A model generated the notes under the pieces. It did not search any database. It saw only the letters and a list, made by a program, of their open reading frames with translations, and was not told the DNA's origin. Position numbers and translations under genes: made by a program. Source: Megalonaias nervosa (lineage: Eukaryota > Mollusca > Bivalvia > Unionida > Unionidae). Taken from it: a stretch of DNA of 64,000 nucleotides. Position 1 is the first letter of the stretch. Each line of letters starts with the position of its first letter. This document shows, one piece after another, positions 56,331-64,000 of the stretch. Where the stretch lies: contig JAECUM010003650.1 of NCBI GenBank assembly GCA_016617855.1, forward strand, positions 1 through 64,000, written 5' to 3'.

Positions 56331-56352
56331 ACAAGATGATCTACTACTGTTG

Positions 56353-56855
56353 TCACCATATTTTATGATAATTTTTTTCGTACCTGCTGACTCTCATTGG
56401 TAGGATATCTGTTAACATACTGTCAATAATACGAAACTCGCGTATTAAATCGTCCATATCATATTTTACACCTCGCAAATAAGATCGTATTTGATCAAGT
56501 AATTTTTTTGTAAGTGATACTTGCTGTTTTACAAGAATTTTTTTTTTGTTTCAAGTTTGGGCTCAATCTTTTCTACAAGTGTTGAAAGAGAAACACCGAC
56601 ACCAGATATTATTAACAAAAACGGATTTAATAATGCTCCACTTGAGATTATACCAGAGCTGGTCATTAACAATGGCAAATATGATATTACTAGAAGTATT
56701 CTACGGTAGTATTTATAACATTCCTTTACACACCAAAAGTTTTTGTGATAAAATTTATAATATTGCATTAATGCGTCAACATCTTGTTTTGGAATTTCTT
56801 CTGAAATGTGGTTAAAATCGATTATATGTTTTTTCATTATACAATTTTTTTTCAT
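56353..56855 (-). pseudogene. Two-TM-type protein of element B (one frameshift at a poly-T run)
   Basis: ATG at 56855; NFWCVKECYKYYRRILLVIS and LPLLMTSSGIISSGALLNPF, LLIISGVGVSLSTLVEKIEP give two hydrophobic segments at about residues 48-90. The frame breaks at the T-run at 56537-56546 and continues in another frame with LLDQIRSYLRGVKYDMDDLI to 56353. Probably an intact protein of about 165 residues except for this indel. No assigned function; a membrane location is inferred. Confidence 0.5.
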
Positions 56856-57717
56856 ACAAAAACAAAAGTTCTAGTACCAGCAATCGAATCAAGAAACTCA
56901 CGAAATTTATTATTATTAGGATCAGCTATAAAAATTCTGTACTTGTCATAAACATCTAACGAAGTATCCTTATATCGTTCATCTGTTAGTACCTCATTTT
57001 TCTTTAACCAGGCGTATGAGTCAAAAGTATTTCCTACTTCATCTTCATACAAATATGTTTCATTCACCAAATTACTGTAATCGCTTTCTGTTTTACCAAT
57101 ATACCCTAATACCAAGCTTGATCTAACGTGTAATTTTTTAAAACAAGATGTTGTCTGATAATTGCATATGCGACCACGAAATTTGCTAGCATTAATTTTT
57201 TAAGTAATTTTGGTTCGTTTGTTGGCAGACCAATAGCAAAAGCTATTTTAAAAAATAATGTTTCATATTGTTCTGTGAATATTTTTTCAACTTCATTGTA
57301 ATAATTTCGTAATGACAATTGCCTAGAGCGGTGGATTGATGGAAACGGAAGATCATCCGCTTCATCTATATCGAAATAAGAATCAGTCTTTGCTACTAAA
57401 TCCGTTTCTCTGACTTTATCAAAAAACTTATTTTGCTCAATATAATCAAGATCACTAATTTCATCGTCAAAATTTTTGATTATCTTTATAGATCTGTCAA
57501 CAATAATCGGATCAAATTCTGGTCTTTTACGTAACATTGGCAAAATTGCGTTTGCGTACGCTTTAATAATTAACTCAGTGTCTAGTTCCATAGTAACGAT
57601 TATAATTAGAGTTTCTTTGTCGTGGTAGTACATACCGAGATACCTAAAAATTTCTCGTTTCGAAAAACTATTGTATAACTTCTTGTTTCCTTTTATTCTT
57701 ATTATTTTAGTTTCCAT
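56852..57717 (-). pseudogene. Unrecognised left-arm protein of element B (one frameshift)
   Basis: 203 codons from ATG at 57717 (METKIIRIKGNKKLYNSFSK), then a frame change near 57110 into a further 85 codons (LGYIGKTESDYSNLVNETYL, VYDKYRIFIADPNNNKFREF) to 56852, overlapping the next gene by 4 nt. Acidic, about 290 residues, no signal peptide. No family recognised. Confidence 0.45.
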
Positions 57718-57730
57718 AAATCTGCTTAGG

Positions 57731-58148
57731 CCATCATGACTATCTTCTACAGATTTTTTTTATATCATCTCTTTTACCGTAAGCTCGTGCTTTTATTAAG
57801 TCCGATTTTATTATCAAATCTAAATTTCCAGAATCAAGCTCGAGCAATATTTTTTTAACAGGATTTCAACTTGTTTTTGTTCTTCCAGACAATCGTCAGG
57901 ATGACAGTATCTACTTATCACTTCAAAATTTTTTATTGCTTCTTTTAGTTGTGGTCCTCGCATATATGTAACACGAACAAAATTTTTTTCTTCCTCTAAC
58001 AATAGAGAGTTTATCATTGAAATTAAAAAAAAATTCTGGTATTTATCTCACGTACCGCTAGTGATTCACCTAAAAAAAAAATTCTATGGTTAAGAATATA
58101 ATCATAAAATTCCCTCGCAACAATTATAATTGGTGGTTCTGACATCAT
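57731..58148 (-). pseudogene. Unrecognised small left-arm protein of element B (two frameshifts)
   Basis: ATG at 58148 (MSEPPIIIVAREFYDYILNH after the doubled Met), breaks at the A-run near 58030 and again at 57850, and ends near 57731 with SDLIKARAYGKRDDIKKI. About 138 residues in total. The middle part EEEKNFVRVTYMRGPQLKEA is open for 65 codons. Unknown. Confidence 0.4.
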
Positions 58149-58172
58149 TTTATAGCATTAGATTAAATTTTA

Positions 58173-59583
58173 TCATACCTCATCATCAAGTGTATATATT
58201 TGAAATGCTGTCAGTCCTGGAAATAGATATTCAGCAGCAAAAACATTAACTCGAAAATATAAAGACTTGTTAACAATATTTTCTGTCGGGACTGTAAAAT
58301 ATTGTGCTGTTGAAATATACATATTTACTGCACTATATAATGTTGTCCAGTCGATATCATTTTTTGATCCTTCCAATTGCCAATTATAAATTTTTGCCAA
58401 CACTAGGATTTAATCTACCGCGCAAATGAAATTGCCAAATAGCAACTTCAGTAGGACATTTAAATTTAATCCAAAAGTTTTCAACTTCTCCGTTGGTCGT
58501 CCACTCATGTCTATCAGAGAAAGCGTAATAAGGATAATTTTCAGGATAATATGCTGATGGGATTACCTCAAACCCGGCTCGGTTGTCAGTTGCTTTATAA
58601 AGTGTTGGAATATACCCAACATTATTTTTAGTTCATTTTATACCACTAGAAAGACTATCAACATAAGCTTTATTTGTCAGATCATTAAGATTAACTGGAA
58701 CATTTGTAGCAGTTATTTTTTGTCTCTCATGTTTATGTTGCCTGTCACTGGTCCACCAGATTTCTTAAAATATGGGGTAATTTCTTCCTTTAACTGAGCA
58801 TAACTAATAGCATCAGCATCGCTTGTGGTGAGTTTGTTGGTAGTCCAGTTATTTTTGAGTTATTGCTCATTGTAAGGTTAACTGTCATTGTGTCGCCGGC
58901 TTTGTTAAGTTTACTGTCGTCAACTGATTTTAGTTGCGCATAACTTACAGCTTGTGTTTGATTTAAATTTTCTGGCGGGTATCCAATCTCTAAATTTATA
59001 ATTTTTTTTCCTGACATGTTAATATTGCCTATAACCGTTCCGCCGATTTTATCAAGTTTGTTATCAGCCACATACCTCAACTGTGAGTAGCTTACCGCTT
59101 GTGTATGATTTAAGTTTGCTGGTGGATACCTGGTCTCCAAATTTATTATTTTTTTTTTTCTGACATATCTAAGTTACCGCTTAAAGTTCCGCCTGTCAGT
59201 GACAACTTATTATCGTCGACGGATTTTAGTTGTGTATAACTCACCACTTGAGTTTGATTTAAGTTTGCTGGTGGATATCCAGTCTCAAAATTTATAATTT
59301 TTTTTCCTGACATATCTAAGTTGCCGCTTAAAGTTCCGCCAGATTTATCTAGTTTATCACCGTTGACGGATTTTAGTTGTTTATAACTAACAGCCTGTGT
59401 ATCAACAACATTTATTGGTGGATAATCTGTTTCTAAATCTATTACTCGCTGATTTGACATGGACAGGTTTCCTGTCATTTTATATCCAGATTTTTTTAGA
59501 TAACCTGATAAATCATTATTGCCGTTTGTTATTGTTGCCGATGAATCTCCTAATGTTGTTCCAAATTTTGTATAATGGCTCAT
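58173..59583 (-). pseudogene. Fibre protein of element B with discoidin-like C-terminal domain
   Basis: ATG at 59583 (MSHYTKFGTTLGDSSATITN), then about six units of about 45 residues: SGGTLSGNLDMSGKKIINFE and TGYPPANLNQTQVVSYTQLK. Frame breaks at the T-run near 59150 and near 58840-58730. After the repeats comes a globular part: FEVIPSAYYPENYPYYAFSD, ENFWIKFKCPTEVAIWQFHL, YNWQLEGSKNDIDWTTLYSA, YFRVNVFAAEYLFPGLTAFQ, ending at 58173. WxLEGSxDxxxWTTL followed by YFRVNVxA is the F5/8 type C (discoidin) strand pattern, suggesting a carbohydrate- or receptor-binding tip. Confidence 0.7.
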
Positions 59584-59618
59584 TATTTATTTAATATAAC
59601 ATAACATGTATAACAACA
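59584..59618. promoter_or_regulatory. Divergent promoter between fibre and ATPase genes (element B)
   Basis: 35-bp AT-rich spacer with TTATTTAATATAACATAACA, homologous in place to 37714-37751 in element A. Confidence 0.4.
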
Positions 59619-60295
59619 ATGGCAAAATCACCGATATTAAATTTTGATACAGAGCGGCTGGTGAAACATAAACATAACAATGAACTTCCAGATTGTCATT
59701 ATCTTATTGTTGGACGAACTCTGTCGGGAAAAACAAATTTGCTTATGAATTTACTGCTGGGCGATAATTTTAAATACGATCGAGTTTATATTTATACGAT
59801 CAATCCACAACAAGATAAGTACGAGCTACTAAGCGAATATAATAACAAACTTCGTGATGATCTTGATGCTGGTGAAGATTTTTTTATTATCAAACAACCA
59901 GAAGAACTTGTTCCAGTTGATCAACTTGATTTGTCCGAGCATAAGATAGTAGTTTTTGACGATATTCCGCTAAATAATGTAGAGATGAATAAAATAAAAT
60001 CATATTTTTCACTGTCGCGTAATAAGAAATGTAATTCTATTTATTTAGCCCAAGGTTTTAATAATGTTGGGAGATATATTCTGAAAATACTGGTTGTTTT
60101 ATATTATTTCCGGGACTGGACAATGTTGATGTTAGAAATATTGCAAATGTTCAATGTGGCGACGTAACGAAAGATACATTTATTGAACTTAATCATAAAG
60201 CGACAGCGGATAAATATAACTTTTTCTTGTTTGATAAACTAACACATAATCCAGCTAAAATGTTTCGATGTTGTATTGACAGTTACTTGCAGTAA
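59619..60295 (+). pseudogene. A32-like packaging ATPase of element B (one frameshift)
   Basis: Counterpart of 37039-37713. P-loop region GRTLSGKTN, Walker B KIVVFDDI, SRNKKCNSIYLAQGF. The frame breaks near 60085 (one base fewer than element A) and resumes with DKYNFFLFDKLTHNPAKMF to TAA at 60293-60295. Otherwise closely similar to the intact A copy. Confidence 0.85.
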
Positions 60296-60327
60296 GTTTT
60301 TTGTTTCATATAAAATTGTATATAATT

Positions 60328-61495
60328 ATGGAAAGACAAGCAAAGTACAGAAAACATATAGAAAATCTGAAAAAACTTGCTCAATCTAAAGATGAACTTA
60401 GAAAGATGATTCAACAAGCACGGCGTGGCCAAGTGGCTGCGGAGGAAGCAGCAGCAACAGTTCTCAAACCAGTTACTGAAGCATTACTTGGAAAACAACC
60501 TGAAACTAAACTACTGTCAGAAGAAGAAGTTAAGCGACAACAGGAGAAAGGTTTAGTTGGGGTTTTTGTAAAGAACAACAAGAAAAAGCTGCTGCAAAAA
60601 TTATTGGTAGATCTGATGAGGAAAGAAGTAAATTAGCTGAGGCACTTGTAAGAAATATTGCTGATCCTGCTGTTAGACAAACTGAACTAAATCGACTGGT
60701 TAATAATCCACTTTTACTTGAAAGAAGATTAGCAGAATTAACTTCGCATGAAATTAGGACTGTTTTGGGAAAAATATCAGAAAAAAATAGAAGATATTGA
60801 AAAGGAGAAGAAAAAATTGGAGAGTTAGCAGTAAGGGGTTTAAATGTTAAAGAACAAAGACAATTTTATAGAGAAAAAGCACATAATAAAATAACTGATG
60901 ATAATTATCGTGAATTTTTAAAGAAAATGATATAAATGATATTGATAATATAAAAACTTGGTCAAAAGAAAGGTATGATAAACTTACTGATGATTTAAAT
61001 AAAATGAGAACAGATGGCTTTACGTCTAATGTTGAATTAGAAAAATCTAATGAAGAAGATCATATGACTGAACTTTCTGATAAAATTAGAGTCGGTGTTA
61101 TTGCTAGCGTATTTAGTAGAACAGCGGTTGAGAACAGACCAAAAGTGTTTGGTTAAAGTTGGACTTTTCATAGGAAATTTAAGATAAATGATGAAAATCG
61201 CATAAAAGATGCTAAAAAACTAAAAAAGTATTTCAGTTTTAATATACCAGAGATTGAACAACAACTAGTTATATCGCCAGGGGAAACTGAAAGTAAAATA
61301 ACTGGAACAGGTGTAAAAATATTTACATCAACTGCTGAAATGATTGGCAGATTAATGCTGCTGATATCGTCAAAGGAAGCTGGAAATGTTAGCGTTGAAA
61401 TCGGTAATGAAATTATTGATATACTTGATCATTTAACATCGGAAAATTTATTAACATCTGATGAATACGACACTTTGCATAGCGATTTAATATAA
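60328..61495 (+). pseudogene. Coiled-coil structural protein of element B
   Basis: ATG at 60328; KYRKHIENLKKLAQSKDELR, EALLGKQPETKLLSEEEVKR, then frame changes near 60565, 60800, 60930 and 61157, and the C-terminus FTSTAEMIGRLMLLISSKEA, ENLLTSDEYDTLHSDLI. The end pattern (hydrophobic helix, then LTxxEYxxLxxxL) is shared by a conserved unknown of Polinton capsid clusters. About 385 residues. Confidence 0.6.
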
Positions 61496-61565
61496 ATCGC
61501 AACGACTTAATTTTGTAAATGTTAATTTTGCAAATGTTAATTTTGTAAAAATATAATAAATAACA

Positions 61566-62326
61566 ATGTCAACAACACTATTACTAGACTCTAGTACAGC
61601 CTCGCCAGCTAACGCTAAAGATAGCGCAAATTTTTCAGTAAATTATATTCCACCAGTACAACTTGATACTGTAAAACAGTATGAAATTGGACTAATTTCA
61701 TGTACGTGTTGGCATTCCATGGCTAACGTAAAAACTGGAGTAAACGATGAATTTACGTTTTTTCCTGGCACTAACCCTGGTTGGGAAATTCAAATTCCGC
61801 AAGGAGCCTACAACATAACTGATTTAAATAAGACGATACGCGCTAGAATAACATTTTTAGGAGGAGTCGCTGACAATTTTGAACTAACACCACATTATAA
61901 TACTTTACGCGCTAGAATAACATTAAAAAATAATTTTGAAGTAAATTTTTCATCAAATAAAAAAGCATAGCATCACTGATTGGATTCAATCACAAGCTAT
62001 ATAGATCTGAAGCAGGAAAAACTGCAACATTTGACGGTGAACTGCCAGTAAATATAACTGACGTAAATACAATCCTGATAAATTGCTCCATTGCGTCTGG
62101 ATCTTATTCACCTCAGGGTAGTAAAGGACAAACGATATATATTTTTTCGCCAGATGTTCCACCGGGATAGCTCATGCAAATTAGTCCGCGGCAAGTTATT
62201 TATTATCCGCTAAATGTTGAAAATCAAATAACGAGTATAAATATGCAGTTGACAGATCAATCTGGACGACAGCTGGATTTGAATAACAAGGTTGTTACTT
62301 ACTATTTACACCTACGCGCTGCGTAG
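61566..62326 (+). pseudogene. Penton-like minor capsid protein of element B (one or two lesions)
   Basis: ATG at 61566; KQYEIGLISCTCWHSMANVK, GWEIQIPQGAYNITDLNKTI open to 61970, a frame change there, LPVNITDVNTILINCSIASG, IFSPDVPPG followed by a TAG at 62168, then INMQLTDQSGRQLDLNNKVV and LHLRAA ending at 62326. Single jelly-roll minor capsid family. The stop lies in a 17-nt hairpin CCTACGCGCTGCGTAGG (62311-62327). Confidence 0.75.
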
Positions 62327-62367
62327 GCACGCACAATCAACTTCGGTTTTATGCAACCTCAGATATA

Positions 62368-62754
62368 ATGAAACAAAAAAAATTTTACCGAAGAAAAATA
62401 GCTGGTAGATTTTTAGGAAATATATTTACTAAAATTATTGAAAATGTTCCGGGAATCGCGCATAAAGTTGCACCAATTGCACTTGACGCGTCAAAAGCTT
62501 TTGCAACTGGAGCCGCATCTGCTGCTGGAACTGCGGTGGGACAAAAAATAACTGATAAAATTACTCAGAAAAATACAAGTAATTTTCCTGGCGACTCACA
62601 ACGTGGAACACCGACAATCAAACAGGTTATATCAGAAATCGCTCCAACAAAAGAAACTCAACGTGCTATGATAACAAGAACAAAAAAACATTTATCACCA
62701 AAGGGCGAACAGATTATACAAAAGTTAATATCTAAAGTAACAGCGCCGCAATAA
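62368..62754 (+). CDS. Small capsid-associated protein of element B
   Basis: Intact frame of 128 residues. MKQKKFYRRKIAGRFLGNIF, VPGIAHKVAPIALDASKAFA, ATGAASAAGTAVGQKITDKI, then APTKETQRAMITRTKKHLSP. Basic head, Ala/Gly-rich hydrophobic centre, helical tail. Same place as the element A gene, between penton-like and major capsid genes. Function not known; a pVI-like internal protein is a guess. Confidence 0.65.
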   Translation: MKQKKFYRRKIAGRFLGNIFTKIIENVPGIAHKVAPIALDASKAFATGAASAAGTAVGQKITDKITQKNTSNFPGDSQRGTPTIKQVISEIAPTKETQRAMITRTKKHLSPKGEQIIQKLISKVTAPQ

Positions 62755-62779
62755 AATTATGTAATCTAATAAATAAAAA

Positions 62780-64000
62780 ATGTCTGTCAAAAATTATCTC
62801 GATTTAACAGAAACTTATGACAAGGACAACACCGGAACAGAATTTGAATATATTGAGTATCTCGATGAAAATTCTTAATGAGCCAAATAAAGCTGGTGTT
62901 AGAATATTTAATACCCGAGATGAAGATGTGTTTTTATTGCCTCACAAGGCAATGTTGGAAGTTTGTGGCCAGATTATGACAATAGCTAATCCGCCTGTTG
63001 CAATTGCAGCTAACGCAGAAGTGGCTCTTATAAATAATGGCTGGTGTTTATTTAAAAGTGCCAGATATCAGATGGCCAATCAAACTGTTGAGGATATTTC
63101 AAGTCACCTACAAGTTGCAAGTACAATCTTAAATACTATTTCGTTTTCCGACGATTATTCCAGATCGAATGAAACTAATATGATGTGGTTTAAAGATACT
63201 GGAATTGGTACAGCAGGATCTGGTGAGTTTATTTCAAAAGGTGTTTTATTACACGGGGCTGATGCCGCTGCAGATCTTATAATTGTAAGAGATTTTCTTA
63301 TCGCTAATGCTAATAATTTTGGTATAGCCGCACCAGCTCGAGACGCTAATGTAGACGTTATAAGAGTCTCGCTTATTGCCGCTTGTATTAATCTTGGTAT
63401 AACACCACCAGGTGCGGCTGCGAACGCTGTTGCAATGTTAGATTTAGTTAACGGGACAATTAGCGTAAGAAATGTACGTTACAATGAAGGTCATGCTAAG
63501 AGAATGGCACTTGCAGCAGGATCACGTCAAATTACAATGATGATGCCGTTAAGTACAATCTTCGGTTTTTGTCGCAATTACAATAAAGTATTTCGTGGAG
63601 TTAAACATACACTTATTTTAGATCAAGCAGAACAAAACGACTGCCTGTTTAGGTCAGGCGGAGCTGATGTACAGTTTATCAAAAATGAACTTGCTCTGTG
63701 GATACCACGAATAACACCGATAGTAACAAAATCGCTCGAATTAGATGAAGTTCTTAAAAACCGCACAAACAAATTTCATTTTCAGCAACATAAAATATAT
63801 CAAACAGCAGTTCCAAATACTACCGACTACACATGGCGAGTTACAACAACACCAAGTGAACAACTCCCGAGGCAATTATTTGTTATATTTCAACAGCAAG
63901 CGCGACGTGGTGACCAACAACAAAATAACACAATATTTGATAATGCTAATGTTAGACGAATGCATGCTAGACTAAATTCAAAGCAATATCCAGAACGAGC
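62780..64000 (+). pseudogene. Major capsid protein of element B (5' part, cut by window end; one early frameshift)
   Basis: ATG at 62780 (MSVKNYLDLTETYDKDNTGT). A stop at codon 33 follows a one-base shift near 62870. The rest is long: FNTRDEDVFLLPHKAMLEVC, NNGWCLFKSARYQMANQTVE, SFSDDYSRSNETNMMWFKDT, ITMMMPLSTIFGFCRNYNKV, HTLILDQAEQNDCLFRSGGA, ADVQFIKNELALWIPRITPI, and NVRRMHARLNSKQYPERA at the edge. A frame change near 63745 is likely, since two frames overlap there. Double jelly-roll hexon-like protein of Polintons. Confidence 0.8.

Larger units (their letters stand above)
55815..64000 (+). mobile_element. Element B: Polinton/adintovirus-type element, relative of A, continuing past the window
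   Basis: Left arm with three minus-strand genes and a NUMOD1 remnant, fibre (minus), then plus-strand ATPase, coiled-coil protein, penton-like protein, small protein and major capsid protein cut at 64000. Gene order from fibre to capsid equals that of A in reverse orientation. Protease, integrase and PolB are expected to the right of the window. Most lesions are single-base and near homopolymers. Confidence 0.85.

Overview
The window looks like nuclear DNA of an invertebrate animal, most likely a mollusc (perhaps a bivalve). It is AT-rich, full of dinucleotide and trinucleotide microsatellites, contains at least three tRNA-headed SINE families, an intron-containing secreted lectin-like exon, and a decayed LTR retrotransposon. 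No rRNA, genuine tRNA, CRISPR or bacterial-style operon is seen. The species assignment is inference from repeat style only.

The main content is four sets of remnants of large DNA transposon/virus elements of the Polinton (Maverick)-adintovirus type or related to it. (1) 1.4-4.8 kb: fossil of an element with a fused family B DNA polymerase-SF1 helicase (minus), an integrase-tail-like piece (plus) and an HNH/NUMOD1 endonuclease remnant (plus). (2) Element A, about 24.6-38.6 kb, mostly minus strand: ssDNA-binding-like protein, PolB, HNH-NUMOD1 endonuclease, retroviral-type integrase, phospholipase A2-like protein, adenain-like protease, small basic/hydrophobic capsid proteins, major capsid protein, penton-like minor capsid protein, packaging ATPase, and a divergent fibre gene. 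(3) Element C, about 38.6-49.4 kb, visibly richer in G+C: integrase (truncated), two Polinton-type small proteins, two mu-like basic proteins, packaging ATPase, PolB, a zinc-knuckle gene and a divergent pair of early-type genes. (4) Element B, 55.8 kb to beyond the right edge, a relative of A in the opposite orientation: three left-arm genes, fibre, ATPase, coiled-coil protein, penton-like protein, small protein and major capsid protein (cut by the window end).

A and B share gene order around the fibre/ATPase divergent promoter. A and C are fused: the fibre gene of A stops inside its coding sequence and continues directly into the 3' part of the integrase gene of C, so neither is complete. 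The C-terminal receptor-binding-like domain of the fibre, still seen in B, is therefore missing from A. Most genes carry single stops or frameshifts, many at homopolymer runs. A few (ATPase and PLA2-like protein of A, several small capsid proteins) are open.

The most unusual signal is in element C at 48.1-49.4 kb. Two divergent genes driven from a 230-bp promoter with two TATA boxes and a perfect TGACGTCA site each end, about 30 nt after the stop codon, in the same perfect 16-nt histone-type 3' stem-loop followed by a purine-rich U7-like element. This suggests viral early mRNAs that borrow replication-dependent histone 3'-end processing.

Other regions: tandem 650-700-bp degenerate repeats (6.8-8.2 kb), a Ty3/Gypsy remnant with integrase upstream of RT (Gmr1-like order, 11.1-16 kb), a cysteine-rich transposon-type fragment (23.2 kb), SINE copies (4.2, 5.6, 18.5, 50.3, 51.9, 55.8 kb) and a SUEL-type lectin exon (52.9 kb).
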